Shown here: piece by piece, positions 9,062 to 19,448 of the stretch
Layout: every line of letters begins with the position of its first letter
How positions within the stretch are numbered: position 1 is the stretch's first letter
DNA from: DATAMF01 sp964472565
Lineage (GTDB): Bacteria > Chloroflexota > Anaerolineae > Aggregatilineales > Aggregatilineaceae
DNA: 64,000 nt
Assembly (NCBI GenBank): GCA_964472565.1
Contig: CAYYNB010000012.1
Coordinates: 1 to 64,000 of the forward strand
Reading direction: 5' to 3'
The notes under the pieces: model-generated
Told to the model about the DNA's origin: nothing
What the model saw: the letters and a program-made list of their open reading frames with translations, nothing else
Databases searched by the model: none
Program-made: the position numbers and the translations under genes

Positions 9062-9984
9062 GTGATACGATTGCGATCCGGACCGACAATCTGTACAAGA
9101 ATTTTGGGCGCGGGAAAAAACGTGTCCAAGCGGTCAAAGGGATCAATCTTGAAATTCGTGCCGGGCAGGTGTACGGTTTTTTGGGACCGAATGGTGCAGG
9201 CAAAACCACGACGATCCGTATGCTGCTGGACCTGATTCACCCCAGCGCGGGGCGCGCTTATATTTATGGACAGGAAGTTCACCAACGGCATGGTGTTTTG
9301 CGGCGCGTCGGGGCGCTGGTCGAGGGGGCCGCGTTTTATCCTTTTTTGAGCGGACGACGTAATCTCGAAGTGCTGGCGCGGACCGGAAACCAGTATGATC
9401 GGGCGCGGATTGAAGCGCTTTTGCAGCAGGTCGGCCTGTTGGAGCGGGCGAAACAGCGCGTCAAAGGGTATTCCACCGGTATGAAACAGCGTCTTGGTTT
9501 GGCGGCGGCGCTGCTGCATGATCCCGATTTGCTGATTTTGGATGAGCCAACCAACGGCCTTGATCCGAGTGGAATGCACGAGATTCGCTACTTTATCCGT
9601 AATCTGGCCGATCAGTTTGGTAAAACTATTTTCCTTTCCAGCCATCTGTTGGGCGAGGTTGAGCAGGTGTGTGATCGGGTGGCGATTATTCATAAGGGCG
9701 AGATTCTGCGCGAAGGGGCGGTGAAGGATTTGCTCAGCACGGAAGCGCAGCTTCGGGTAGAGGCGACGCCGCTGGATAAGGCTGCCGGTGTGCTGGGCGA
9801 CAAGTGGGCGATTGCTACGAATACAAACCATCTAATGGTCAAGGCTTCGCGGGAAGAGACACCGTTTGTGATCCGGCAGTTGGTCGAGAACGGAATTGAT
9901 ATTTTTGAAGTATCCAGCCAGCGTCAGACGCTCGAAGAATATTTCCTGTCGGTGGTCGGGGCGGAGGTGAAACAGGATGCTTAA
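9058..9984 (+). CDS. ABC-2 type transporter ATP-binding protein (second in cluster)
   Basis: A 308-residue ABC ATPase with intact Walker A (GPNGAGKTT), signature (YSTGMKQRLGLA), Walker B (LILDEPTNGLDP) and switch His (SSHLLGEV). The accessory C-terminal domain resembles the bacitracin/drug exporter type (BcrA-like ATPases). It overlaps the upstream gene by 4 bp and the downstream permease gene by 8 bp (9977-9984). With the pair at 2900-4794, the cluster carries two complete ABC-2 exporters. Substrate unknown. Confidence 0.9.
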   Translation: MSDTIAIRTDNLYKNFGRGKKRVQAVKGINLEIRAGQVYGFLGPNGAGKTTTIRMLLDLIHPSAGRAYIYGQEVHQRHGVLRRVGALVEGAAFYPFLSGRRNLEVLARTGNQYDRARIEALLQQVGLLERAKQRVKGYSTGMKQRLGLAAALLHDPDLLILDEPTNGLDPSGMHEIRYFIRNLADQFGKTIFLSSHLLGEVEQVCDRVAIIHKGEILREGAVKDLLSTEAQLRVEATPLDKAAGVLGDKWAIATNTNHLMVKASREETPFVIRQLVENGIDIFEVSSQRQTLEEYFLSVVGAEVKQDA

Positions 9985-10864
9985 TTTATTCCGCGCCGAA
10001 TGGTACAAAGTGACCGGCAATCGCTGGGTAGCGGGGTGCATGATCTGGATTTTTCCGATTGGCGCTTTTGGTTTTGTGCTGGTGATTGCGGCAATTCTGG
10101 CGCTCTCATCCACGTTTCGAGAAAGCTTCAACGAAGAACCCACACAGTGGACTGATCAGGCGATTACCGTATGGGAACTCCCGAATGATCCAACGATTGG
10201 TCGTTTGATTCTGGTCGGGTTTACGGCTGTCGTGTTCGCGGGGGAATATCAATGGGGCACGTGGAAGAGCGTGGTGCCGCGCAACCGCCGCCTAGCGATC
10301 ATTTTGACTAAGTTTTTCACAGTAGGCGCGTTTGTCATTGTGGCTTTTGTGGTGATGTCGATTATTTTGGCGCTGGGTTCCTGGCTGTTGGTTGCGATGG
10401 CCGGGGGCACCTATGGCCCGAAGCCAACCGGGGAAGTGATACGCAACTTTATTGGTGACTATACCCTACAAGCGGCTACCAGTTTTACGGCGGTGATGAT
10501 CGCGGCGGGCTATGCGGCACTGGCGGCGATGCTGACACGCTCGATTCTGGGGGGTGTCGTGGCCGGGGTGATTATCACAGCGGCGGAAGGGCTTTCCATC
10601 CTGGCGTTGATCATTGTTGGCTCGTTGTTTGATATACCCAAACTGGTGCTGCTTTATCGGCTCACGCCAACCTACAACCTGTTGAATGTTACCAGTTGGC
10701 TGAGAAGCAATGAACCGAACGCGATCAACTTCGAAAACTTCGCCGGGACAGATATTTACCACAGCGATACGTTGCTGTTTTCGCTGGTGGTGCTGGCGAT
10801 GTGGATGGTTGGTCTGATCAGCCTGACATCGGGGTTATTCCAACGACAGGACATTACCTCTTAA
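9977..10864 (+). CDS. ABC-2 type transporter permease (second in cluster)
   Basis: A 295-residue membrane protein with six likely helices. The extracellular loop between helices 1 and 2 (residues about 45-70) is longer than in the permease at 3856-4794. The GEYQWGTWKSVVPRN loop is the typical ATPase-contact region of BcrB/ABC-2 permeases. The coding start lies inside the end of the ATPase gene, an 8-bp overlap implying translational coupling. It would form the channel partner of the ATPase at 9058-9984. Confidence 0.85.
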   Translation: MLNLFRAEWYKVTGNRWVAGCMIWIFPIGAFGFVLVIAAILALSSTFRESFNEEPTQWTDQAITVWELPNDPTIGRLILVGFTAVVFAGEYQWGTWKSVVPRNRRLAIILTKFFTVGAFVIVAFVVMSIILALGSWLLVAMAGGTYGPKPTGEVIRNFIGDYTLQAATSFTAVMIAAGYAALAAMLTRSILGGVVAGVIITAAEGLSILALIIVGSLFDIPKLVLLYRLTPTYNLLNVTSWLRSNEPNAINFENFAGTDIYHSDTLLFSLVVLAMWMVGLISLTSGLFQRQDITS

Positions 10865-10876
10865 GAGGGCTAGCGT

Positions 10877-11773
10877 ATGGCAGAACGTCTCTTTGATGAA
10901 AAAACGCTGCGGAAACTGGACCGGCTGACCCTGGTCGCCAACCGGATTCGGTCCGGGGCGATTAAGGGTGAACGGCGTTCGTCCAAGCGCGGTACGAGTA
11001 TCGAATTTGCGGACTACCGGAATTATGTACGCGGGGACGATCTGCGGCGGGTGGACTGGAATATTTACGCCCGGCTGCAACGCCCGTTTATCAAACTGCT
11101 GGAAGATGAAGAAGACCTGGCGGTGTATCTGCTGCTGGATTCGTCGGCCAGCATGGATTGGCCGCGTGCGGGAGAACATGCACAGCATAAATTTCTGTAT
11201 GCGCGGCGGCTGCTGGCGGGGTTGGCGTATATCGCGCTGGGGACGAATGATCGCGTGGTGGTGCGTGCTTTCCGGCAGGATGGCAGCGTGCGGTGGGGAC
11301 CGCTGCGGGGCCGGGCACAGATGCTCAATTTGATCACGTGGCTGGAAAAGCTGTATACACGCGGCCCAGTCAACCTGAATCAGACGCTGCGGGACTGGGC
11401 GATCTCGACCACACGGACCGGGCTGGTGGTGGTGATTTCTGATCTGATGTCGCCGGAGGGATTTGAAGATGGGCTGAAAGCGTTGCAAGGGCGGGGGCAT
11501 GAGGTCGCGGTGATTCAGGTGTTATCGCCGGATGAAGTCCATCCGCAGATTGTGGGTGATCTCCAGTTGGTGGATATTGAAACGGGGATTCCACAGGATG
11601 TTACCATTGATGCGGAAATGCTCAAGCTGTATGATCAGCGGCTTCAGGCGTGGCAAGCAGACATCGGCGCATACTGTACGCGACGGGGAATCCATTTTCT
11701 GTCGGTTGAAACGAACACCCCCTGGGAACAACTCATCTTATCAGAACTGCGCCGGATCAGTGTGGTTCGTTGA
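10877..11773 (+). CDS. DUF58 domain protein (VWA-like MoxR partner)
   Basis: A 298-residue protein with the DUF58 hallmark YVRGDDLRRVDWN near residues 50-62. A metal-binding VWA-like motif DSSASMD follows near residues 90-96. DUF58 proteins almost always accompany MoxR ATPases and are thought to present metal-dependent adhesion sites. No transmembrane segment is visible, so it is probably cytoplasmic. It starts 12 bp after the permease stop. Its TGA (11771-11773) shares one base with the ATG of the next gene. Confidence 0.9.
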   Translation: MAERLFDEKTLRKLDRLTLVANRIRSGAIKGERRSSKRGTSIEFADYRNYVRGDDLRRVDWNIYARLQRPFIKLLEDEEDLAVYLLLDSSASMDWPRAGEHAQHKFLYARRLLAGLAYIALGTNDRVVVRAFRQDGSVRWGPLRGRAQMLNLITWLEKLYTRGPVNLNQTLRDWAISTTRTGLVVVISDLMSPEGFEDGLKALQGRGHEVAVIQVLSPDEVHPQIVGDLQLVDIETGIPQDVTIDAEMLKLYDQRLQAWQADIGAYCTRRGIHFLSVETNTPWEQLILSELRRISVVR

Positions 11774-14445
11774 TGGAAAGGCACGTTCGCCCTCTGTCAT
11801 CGCGCGTTGGACTCATGCTGCTGATCGTGCTGCTGATCGGCGCGTATGGAATCCGAATCTGGGACCTCAACAAGCCCAGTATCTGGCACGATGAAGCGTG
11901 GTCGATTCGCGCGATTCGCGATCCGATCAACACCCCGGATGATAACACGCCACCCGTTTATTACAGCCTCATTCATTTTCTGTGGTTGGGGGTGGGCGAA
12001 ACCCCGTTTGCACTGCGATATGGATCGATGCTGCTGGACCTGATCACGATCACGCTGGCGACGATGCTCATCCGCCGCTGGGCAGGGTGGGAGATTGGGC
12101 TGTTGGCGGGGTTTCTGCTGGTTGCCTCACCGCTGCTGTGGGCGTATGCGCGGGAAGTACGGGCGTATGCCGGTGTGCCGCTGCTCACGCTGATCCTGTT
12201 GGGGCTGGCGGAACGCATATTACATGAGACGCAGCATGCTTCGATCCGGTGGCGCACGGGGATGATGGTGTTAGCGGCGGAAATGGCGCTACTGTATACG
12301 CACAATCTCAGTGTTCCGGTGGTGGGCTGGCTGAATCTCACGGTGGGCACGGTTTTTCTGTACCGGCGGCAGTGGAGAAACCTGGGATTCTGGGTCGGCG
12401 GGCAAGTGATCGCGCTGGTGGTTTATCTACCCTGGGTGCTCAACCAGAATCCAAGCGGGACACCGCTCAATTCGCCGCCCGCGCTGAATCCCGCCCTGAT
12501 TTGGGACATCTGGCAGGGGTACTTTGCGCCGCTGCCAACTCTGGTAGGGGCGGACAATGCATTAATGATTACCAGCGCTTTGTTCGGGCTGGTGGCATTG
12601 GTGAGCACCGGAATCCTGCTGGCGGAGAGCCGACAGCGCGCCGCTCTGCTGGTGGTGTCACAGGCCCTGATTATTCCGGCGCTGGCAACGGTTGAACTGC
12701 TGGCGGCACGAATTGATTTCCATCCCCGGTATTATATCGCTGGCGTGCCTGCGGCCTTGATGGTAGTCGCGCTGGCGGTGAATCATCTGCCGCTGGAACT
12801 CCGCCGGTTGGCGATTCCGGGGGCGCTAGCGCTGGCATGTGGAAGCGCTGGGGCGAGTCTGCCGGAATTGTTGGATAATCCGAAGTATCAGCATGACGAT
12901 TTTCAAGCGGTGGCGCGCTACTATGCCACGCTGCCGGAGGATGCGGTGATTTTCGTTCCCTACGGCTGGGAACCTGCCCTGGATGTGTATTATGCCGGTA
13001 AACTCGATATGCGGGCGGAAATGGTCGAAATTGACCTGCACAGCAGCATACAAACGGCGATGCAGGAAATCAACGCAGCCCTGGAAAAACGTTTCGAACG
13101 GCGTGCGGGTCCGGTGCGGGTTGAACTGATCGACTGGTACCAACTTCCCGCTGATTGGCGCGGGATGTATCCCTGCCTGTTAGAGTCGGCAGGACGGCGG
13201 GCGAATAATGGATTCGTAGTGCAGGGCATCGGGACACAGGGGTATTGGGTCGAACGGCCTGTCGCGCTGGTGGAGATGGGCGAAACACGCGGGGATTATG
13301 GGCCGCTGACGTTACAAACAACAGCGGTGGGAGGCAGTCCGGCGGTGTGTGTGCATACAGTCTGGACGCTGCGGCAGCCGGTGTATGATGACTGGCGGGT
13401 GTCGGGGCGCTTGCTGACCACTGATCCGCCGGGCGAAACGCTTGTCAGCCGGGATTCCGATATTCGGCAGGACGATCAGGCTCCAACCTCGGATTGGGAG
13501 GTGGGCGATCAGGGGGATGCGTTCAGCCTGCTGCGCCTGCCGGATGGCATGCCGCCGGGTGAGTATCAAGTAGGAATCGCCGTGTATAACCCCCAGCAGC
13601 CCAAAGCGCAGGTGCATTCACTCGGCACGGTTGAACTGGGCGGTACCACGCAGATCGATACATTCCAGGGAAAAATCGCGGTACCTGTCGATATTCCGGT
13701 GCGTGACAGTATTGAGTTGATCGGGCACGATGCTCTGGGCGGGGTTCTGAATCCGGGACAGAAGCTGCGTATTATCTTATACTGGCGGCGGGAAGGGACA
13801 TGCTGCGAGGTCTGGAACGGCGCGGCGCTGGCGCTGCGCGGTGAGGATGGAACTGTATTCGGTGAACAGCACGTCAGCGCGCTGGCAACCTACAGCCAGG
13901 ATTGGCATGTGTTCACTATTCCGGCTGAGGCAAGTGGGCCAGCCACGCTGGTGTTAGAAGCCGAGAATACTGAACCGATTGTCCTGGCCGCGTATAATAT
14001 TGAGAAGTCTGAGCACCTGTTTGCCGCGCCCGCGTTCGATGTGGCTATCGGCGCGGAATTTGAGGGCGTCGGGGTATTGGAAGGGTTTAACATCGAAGCA
14101 ACTACCGTAACCCGTCCGGGTACGCTGAAACTCACCCTGGTGTGGCAGGCGAGCGCGACAACGGATATTCCGCTGGTAGCGTTTGCGCACCTGTTAGGCG
14201 CGGACGGGCAGGTGATCGCACAGGATGATCAACAGCCGCTGGAGGGCCTCCGGCCTACTACAAGCTGGGTCGCGGGTGAGTATCTGATCGATACCTATGC
14301 GCTGGCTTTTAAACCGGATATAGATTACCAGGGACAGGCGCAGATTGAAGTGGGCCTGTATGATCCCAATGACTGGACCAAGCGTATTCCGCTGGTAGAA
14401 GGGGGCGATCATGTGATGCTGCCCCTGGAGATAACGGTGCGATAA
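11773..14445 (+). CDS. Large GT-C type membrane glycosyltransferase with extracytoplasmic C-terminal domains
   Basis: Predicted 890 residues. I chose ATG 11773 (TGATG junction with the DUF58 stop) over the in-frame TTG one codon earlier. About ten hydrophobic helices fill residues 15-365. The first outer loop has WHDEAWS, the acidic pair used by GT-C enzymes (PMT, ArnT and DUF2723-like families) to bind a polyprenyl-phosphate sugar. The remaining ~500 residues are soluble and beta-rich, probably outside the membrane. It would glycosylate proteins or glycans at the outer face. Its presence within a MoxR/VWA cluster suggests that the exported VWA proteins or a polymer are glycosylated, but that is inference. 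Confidence 0.8.
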   Translation: MERHVRPLSSRVGLMLLIVLLIGAYGIRIWDLNKPSIWHDEAWSIRAIRDPINTPDDNTPPVYYSLIHFLWLGVGETPFALRYGSMLLDLITITLATMLIRRWAGWEIGLLAGFLLVASPLLWAYAREVRAYAGVPLLTLILLGLAERILHETQHASIRWRTGMMVLAAEMALLYTHNLSVPVVGWLNLTVGTVFLYRRQWRNLGFWVGGQVIALVVYLPWVLNQNPSGTPLNSPPALNPALIWDIWQGYFAPLPTLVGADNALMITSALFGLVALVSTGILLAESRQRAALLVVSQALIIPALATVELLAARIDFHPRYYIAGVPAALMVVALAVNHLPLELRRLAIPGALALACGSAGASLPELLDNPKYQHDDFQAVARYYATLPEDAVIFVPYGWEPALDVYYAGKLDMRAEMVEIDLHSSIQTAMQEINAALEKRFERRAGPVRVELIDWYQLPADWRGMYPCLLESAGRRANNGFVVQGIGTQGYWVERPVALVEMGETRGDYGPLTLQTTAVGGSPAVCVHTVWTLRQPVYDDWRVSGRLLTTDPPGETLVSRDSDIRQDDQAPTSDWEVGDQGDAFSLLRLPDGMPPGEYQVGIAVYNPQQPKAQVHSLGTVELGGTTQIDTFQGKIAVPVDIPVRDSIELIGHDALGGVLNPGQKLRIILYWRREGTCCEVWNGAALALRGEDGTVFGEQHVSALATYSQDWHVFTIPAEASGPATLVLEAENTEPIVLAAYNIEKSEHLFAAPAFDVAIGAEFEGVGVLEGFNIEATTVTRPGTLKLTLVWQASATTDIPLVAFAHLLGADGQVIAQDDQQPLEGLRPTTSWVAGEYLIDTYALAFKPDIDYQGQAQIEVGLYDPNDWTKRIPLVEGGDHVMLPLEITVR

Positions 14446-14448
14446 ATT

Positions 14449-16452
14449 ATGCCTTCGCTCTCTTTTATTACGCCGCTGGCATTGGCCTTAACTGCATTGG
14501 CGATTCCCATCGTGCTGCTGTATATGCTGCGCCTGCGCCGCACGGAAATGCCGATTTCCAGCACGTTTTTGTGGCAGCAGTTGGTGCGAGATCGGGAAGC
14601 TAACGCGCCCTGGCAACGGCTGCGATTTAGCTGGCTGCTGCTGCTGCAACTGCTGATTCTGCTGGCGCTGGTTCTGGCACTGGCACGCCCCTTCACCGAG
14701 GTGAAAACGATCACAACCGGGCGGATCGTGCTGCTGCTCGATGCGTCGGCCAGTATGAAGGCCACCGATGTCGATCCCAGCCGGTTTGATCAAGCGCGTG
14801 AGATAGGGCTGGACCTGGTTGATACGCTGGGGCCAGATGACACGATGACGGTGATTCAGGTGAGCGCGGTCCCCGAAGTGTTGGCTGCTGCATCACGCGA
14901 TAAACTGGTGCTGCGTGACGCGATTCGCTCGGCAGAAGCGAGTGATGTCAGCGCGGACTGGATGGCCGCTATGACGCTGGCCGCAGCGGGCGCGGTGGGC
15001 GTGGATGAACTCAAGGTGGTGGTGGTGAGTGATGGCGGCTTACCTTCTGATCTGCCGACCGTGCCGGGAGATGTGCGGTTTGTGCAGGTGGGCGAGGCAT
15101 CCAATAATGTCGCTATTTCGGCACTCTCAACGGGCGCACTGCCGGGTCAAGAATCGCAATTATTCATCCGTATCAGCAACTACGGGGATCAAGATACCGA
15201 TGTGGTGCTGGATGGGCGCTTGAACGGCAGTGATCAGATTGAGTGGGCGTACCGTTACACCATCCCGGCAAACAATTACATGGATGTGTATAACCAGGAA
15301 CTACCCGAAAATTTTGATACATTGGTGGCGCGGCTGACCCAACCCAGCACCGCTCCGGTGGATGATTATCTGGCAGCGGATGATCTCGCTTATGCTGTGC
15401 GGGATCGATCAGGCGCGGGGCGGGTGCTGCTGATCACAGAGGATAATATTTTTCTGCGGCAGATTTTCCGCAGTTTGCGCGGGGTGCAGTTATACGAAAC
15501 GACACCGGCGGACGGTGTCCCAGAGCAGCAGACGTTCGATCTGTATGTGTTCGATAGCTGGCTACCCGATACGCTGCCGCCCGGCGATGTGATGATTGTA
15601 AACCCACCGCACAGCACGGACTTTTTCAGCATTGGGAATCTGCGCCCATCGGAAGAACCACTGGTCGCGCATACGGATGATCCACGTGTGCGGAACGTGG
15701 GCGAGTTTCTGGAAGTAATCAGCCTGAATGAATTTCGCCCGCTGAGCGATATAGACTGGGCAACTGTTTTGATCGATACGGGCGGGTATCCATTGGTTGT
15801 GGCGGGCGAAGTGGATAACCGTCAGGTGGTGATTTTGCCATTTGAGGCCCGGTATCCGAACACGGATTTTGTGCTGCAACCGGCATGGCCGATTATGATG
15901 TCTGAACTGGCGAGCTGGTACGCGCCGCCGCGGATCACAGATGCGACGGCCAGTTTAGCGCCGGGGGCACCCGTCATGGTGCGGTATATGGACGAGGCGG
16001 ATGAAATTGTTGTGACGCGGCCCAACGGGGAACAGGTACGGCTGGAACGCGATAAGGGGGATACATCGTTTGCGGATACGACACAGCCAGGCCTGTATAA
16101 AGCCGAACTGCGCCGCGATGGGCGGGCGATCCGGTCTGAGTGGTTTGCCGTAAATCTGTTTGATCCGGTGGAAAGCCAGATCAACCCCGTGAACAGTGTG
16201 GTTATCGGCACAGAAACGATTGAACAAGATGCACGCGAAGAAACCGCCCGGCGTGAATTCTGGCCCTGGGTGGCGGCGTTCGGGCTGGTGGCATTAGTTA
16301 TCGAATGGTGGGTGTATCATCGCTCCTTGCAGCGTATCCCCCGGATCACGATGGCGGCATGGCGCAGCCGGGAACCGCAATCCAAGAGCACCCCAAAACG
16401 TCCTAGCAGGCGAACGACACGCCGCCGAATGCGATTATCGAGGCGAGTATGA
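14449..16452 (+). CDS. BatA-type VWA-domain membrane protein
   Basis: A 667-residue protein. An N-terminal BatA-like membrane region (residues 1-85) has two helices around a basic loop (LYMLRLRRTEMP). A VWA domain follows with metal site DASASMK (near 100-106), DDTMTV and DGGLPSD. The long extracytoplasmic part is followed by a last helix near residues 605-625 and a very basic tail rich in Arg/Lys. BatA/BatB proteins are the usual membrane partners of MoxR and DUF58 proteins. The gene starts 3 bp after the glycosyltransferase, and its end overlaps the next VWA gene by 4 bp (ATGA at 16449-16452). Confidence 0.85.
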   Translation: MPSLSFITPLALALTALAIPIVLLYMLRLRRTEMPISSTFLWQQLVRDREANAPWQRLRFSWLLLLQLLILLALVLALARPFTEVKTITTGRIVLLLDASASMKATDVDPSRFDQAREIGLDLVDTLGPDDTMTVIQVSAVPEVLAAASRDKLVLRDAIRSAEASDVSADWMAAMTLAAAGAVGVDELKVVVVSDGGLPSDLPTVPGDVRFVQVGEASNNVAISALSTGALPGQESQLFIRISNYGDQDTDVVLDGRLNGSDQIEWAYRYTIPANNYMDVYNQELPENFDTLVARLTQPSTAPVDDYLAADDLAYAVRDRSGAGRVLLITEDNIFLRQIFRSLRGVQLYETTPADGVPEQQTFDLYVFDSWLPDTLPPGDVMIVNPPHSTDFFSIGNLRPSEEPLVAHTDDPRVRNVGEFLEVISLNEFRPLSDIDWATVLIDTGGYPLVVAGEVDNRQVVILPFEARYPNTDFVLQPAWPIMMSELASWYAPPRITDATASLAPGAPVMVRYMDEADEIVVTRPNGEQVRLERDKGDTSFADTTQPGLYKAELRRDGRAIRSEWFAVNLFDPVESQINPVNSVVIGTETIEQDAREETARREFWPWVAAFGLVALVIEWWVYHRSLQRIPRITMAAWRSREPQSKSTPKRPSRRTTRRRMRLSRRV

Positions 16453-19448
16453 GTTTTACCAATCCGAGCGCCTTTTGGTTGTTACTGCTGATCCCCATTT
16501 TTTTGTTTGTGGGATGGCCGCGTTTAGCTCACCGCCGCCGCCGGGATTTGAGCAGCCTGATCGTCCGGCTGGTGCTGGTGGTGCTGCTGATCCTGGGGCT
16601 GGCGGGCGCGCAAATTCACAAAGCCGCCGATAAACTCGGCGTCGTGTTTTTGCTCGATTTTTCGGACAGTACCCTTGAAACACGCGCGGCAGCGGTGGAA
16701 TTTGTCCGCGATGCGGTTGAGGAAATGGGAAATAATGATCAGGCGGCGGTCGTGGTGTTTGGCGCGGATGCGTATGTCGAAAAGTCGATGGCCGACCAGA
16801 TTGAACTGCCGGAAATACGCTCGATTCCCAGCGGCTTGAACACCGATCTGGCTGAAGCGATGCGGTTAGCATTGGCCTTATTTCCCGCTGATACCGCGAA
16901 ACGTATGGTGGTTTTGAGCGATGGTAAACAAACCGTAGGGAACGCTGAAGAGGTCGCGCGGTTGGCCGACGCGACGAATGTCCAGGTGGATTATGTATAC
17001 CTGGGCGATCCGGTTGAAGAGTCGGCGGAAGTTTTGGTTATGGCGCTCGATGTGCCCGGCACGGTGAGCGAAGGACAGCGTTTTTTCCCCACCGTGACAC
17101 TGGCCAGCAGTCAACCGGATCGGGTTGCTGATCTGAGTCTGCTGGTGGCGGGCAATGTGGTTTACCGCGAAGAAATTCAACTGCAACAAGGTGAACATAC
17201 CTACCCGCTGCTTGATGAAAACGGGGATCAGTTCAGCCTGATTTTGAATGAGCCGGGGTTTGTTGATTTGCGCGTGGTGGTGGAGCCACACGGCGCGGAT
17301 AACTTCAGCCAGAACAACCAACTGTCGGCCTTCACGGAAGTGACCGGGACGCCGCGCGTGCTGCTGGTGACGACAGACCCCCGCGAAGTGGAAGCGCTGC
17401 AAAATGTGCTCGAAGAAACGGGGCTGGTGGTAGATGTGCAGGACCCACACGATCTGCCTATCGGATTGGCCCCGCTGAGCAGCTATGACAGCATCGTGCT
17501 GGCGAATGTGTCGGCTACCGATCTAAACGAAGATCGAATGCGCTACCTGCAATCCTATGTGCGGGACCTGGGCGGCGGGCTGGTTGTTATCGGTGGGCCG
17601 AGCAGCTATGGCGTCGGTGGGTACTACCAGACGCCCCTCGAAGAAACGCTCCCCGTGGAAATGCGCCTCAAAGATAAAAGACGTATCCCTAAAATGACGA
17701 TGTTATTTGTGATTGACCGCTCCGGCAGTATGGAGATTGCCAGCCCCAGCGGTGTTTCGAATCTCGAACTGGCAAAAGAAGCCATCGTGCGTTCATTTGA
17801 TCTGCTGAATGAGGATGATCGCGCAGGCGTACTGTCGTTTGATGTGAGCGCTTATTGGGTATTGGAATTGCAGGATATAGGGGATGATGTTCACCGCCGG
17901 GAGATGCAGGGGATTGTTGGCTCGCTGCGTCCCGGCGGTGGCACGAATATCCGGGAAGCGGTGCTGGCGGCTGACAACGTTTTGAGCAAGGATGAGTCGG
18001 ATCTCAAACATATCATCCTGCTGACGGATGGCGGCGCGGATGAAACCGGCATTCCTGAAGCGATTGACCGGATGCATCAAAACTACGGCATTACAACTTC
18101 GGTGGTTGCGATAGGCACAGACTATGCGCGCTGGCTCGAAAATGCTGCCGCTGCGGGGCATGGCAAGTTTCATCTGGCGTATGATGTTTCAACTATCCCC
18201 GCTATTTTTACGGCTGAAACGATGATGGCAACACGTTCTTATATTGTTGAGGCGGATGAGATAAAAGGGCAGGCCGGATTTGTGCCTGCCATTACTGCGC
18301 CGCAGAGTCCTTTGATCACGCAGTTCAGCAGTGTTCCGCCGGTGCGGGGGTATATTGCGACGACCCCCAAAGAAACTGCCGCCGTCATTTTGACTGCGGG
18401 TCCAACGTTAATGCTTGATGATTCTATCGTGTCGCGTGAAGAGCTGGATTTAGACCCACTCCTCGCTTCCTGGCAATATGGGCTGGGCCGCGCGGTTGCT
18501 TTTACATCGGATGCGACCTCGCGCTGGGCGTCGGATTGGGTCGATTGGGCGGGATATGCGGATTTCTGGACTCAGACGATTCTGTGGACGATCACCCAGA
18601 ACGACAGCGCCAACATTGAATCGCAGGTGGTGCAGCGCGGCGAAGAGGCAGTTCTGACGGTTGATGTGCGCGATAACCAAGGGGATTATGCCAACGGCCT
18701 GCAATTGGATGCTGCAATAGTCACAACCGGGCTAGAAACCACCACGTTACAACTGCGGCAGACGGCACCAGGACGGTATGAAGCGCCGTTTAAACCAGAC
18801 GCGGAAGGGGCATATTTCATCACCGTGGCGGGCGGTACGCCGGAAAACGCGGATGTACTAACTCCGCTGCACGTCAGTTCACACAGCGGGTGGGTATTGA
18901 GTTATTCGGCAGAATATCGAGTTGACATGAACCAACAGCGGCAAAATGCCGGGCTGAATTTGCTTCAGCAGTTGGCGCGTGTGGCTCATGGATCGTCACT
19001 CCGGGAGAATCCGGCGGATGTGTTTGCGCATAATCTCAAGCAGGAACAAGCTGCGACTCCGATCTGGCCCTGGTTCGTGTTAGCGGCACTGCTGCTGCTG
19101 CCTTTCGATGTGGCAGTCCGGCGGTTGGTGCTCACCAAGCGTGACCTGCAAAAAATGCGACAAGCGATTCCAGGGTTGGCAAGCCGCCAACCAGCACTGG
19201 AAACGGCTGAGGCAGGGCGCATGGGACGGTTGATGGATGCCAAAAGCCGAGCACGCAGCACACAGACTACCCAGCAAGAAATATCTGCACCGCGCGCTGC
19301 TCCTAAACCAGTTGAGACCAAAGAAAAAGCGACAACCCGCCGGCCTTCAACCGTTACACCTTCCAGCAAAACGGCGGATGGTTCATTGGCGGCCAAGCTG
19401 TTAGAGCGCAAGCGTTCGGCGCATGACGAGGACGACGGCGGCAAATGA
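16449..19448 (+). CDS. Large VWA-domain membrane protein with two metal-site motifs
   Basis: A 999-residue protein. Two N-terminal helices (residues about 8-55) precede a first VWA-like motif DFSDS (near 73-77). A Rossmann/amidotransferase-like domain follows at about 300-400 (GGGLVVIGGPSSYG), then a second canonical metal site DRSGS (near 423-427). The C-terminal part has a helix near 880-900 and a Lys/Thr-rich cytoplasmic tail. The architecture matches large VWA proteins annotated as glutamine-amidotransferase-like or YegL-like in MoxR operons. Two VWA modules in one chain may let it bridge partners. The start overlaps the previous stop and its stop overlaps the next ATG. Confidence 0.85.
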   Translation: MSFTNPSAFWLLLLIPIFLFVGWPRLAHRRRRDLSSLIVRLVLVVLLILGLAGAQIHKAADKLGVVFLLDFSDSTLETRAAAVEFVRDAVEEMGNNDQAAVVVFGADAYVEKSMADQIELPEIRSIPSGLNTDLAEAMRLALALFPADTAKRMVVLSDGKQTVGNAEEVARLADATNVQVDYVYLGDPVEESAEVLVMALDVPGTVSEGQRFFPTVTLASSQPDRVADLSLLVAGNVVYREEIQLQQGEHTYPLLDENGDQFSLILNEPGFVDLRVVVEPHGADNFSQNNQLSAFTEVTGTPRVLLVTTDPREVEALQNVLEETGLVVDVQDPHDLPIGLAPLSSYDSIVLANVSATDLNEDRMRYLQSYVRDLGGGLVVIGGPSSYGVGGYYQTPLEETLPVEMRLKDKRRIPKMTMLFVIDRSGSMEIASPSGVSNLELAKEAIVRSFDLLNEDDRAGVLSFDVSAYWVLELQDIGDDVHRREMQGIVGSLRPGGGTNIREAVLAADNVLSKDESDLKHIILLTDGGADETGIPEAIDRMHQNYGITTSVVAIGTDYARWLENAAAAGHGKFHLAYDVSTIPAIFTAETMMATRSYIVEADEIKGQAGFVPAITAPQSPLITQFSSVPPVRGYIATTPKETAAVILTAGPTLMLDDSIVSREELDLDPLLASWQYGLGRAVAFTSDATSRWASDWVDWAGYADFWTQTILWTITQNDSANIESQVVQRGEEAVLTVDVRDNQGDYANGLQLDAAIVTTGLETTTLQLRQTAPGRYEAPFKPDAEGAYFITVAGGTPENADVLTPLHVSSHSGWVLSYSAEYRVDMNQQRQNAGLNLLQQLARVAHGSSLRENPADVFAHNLKQEQAATPIWPWFVLAALLLLPFDVAVRRLVLTKRDLQKMRQAIPGLASRQPALETAEAGRMGRLMDAKSRARSTQTTQQEISAPRAAPKPVETKEKATTRRPSTVTPSSKTADGSLAAKLLERKRSAHDEDDGGK

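Noticed and set aside
8710..9831. A 373-codon minus-strand frame across the ABC ATPase
   Set aside because: It crosses two well-supported genes on the other strand and has no recognisable domain.
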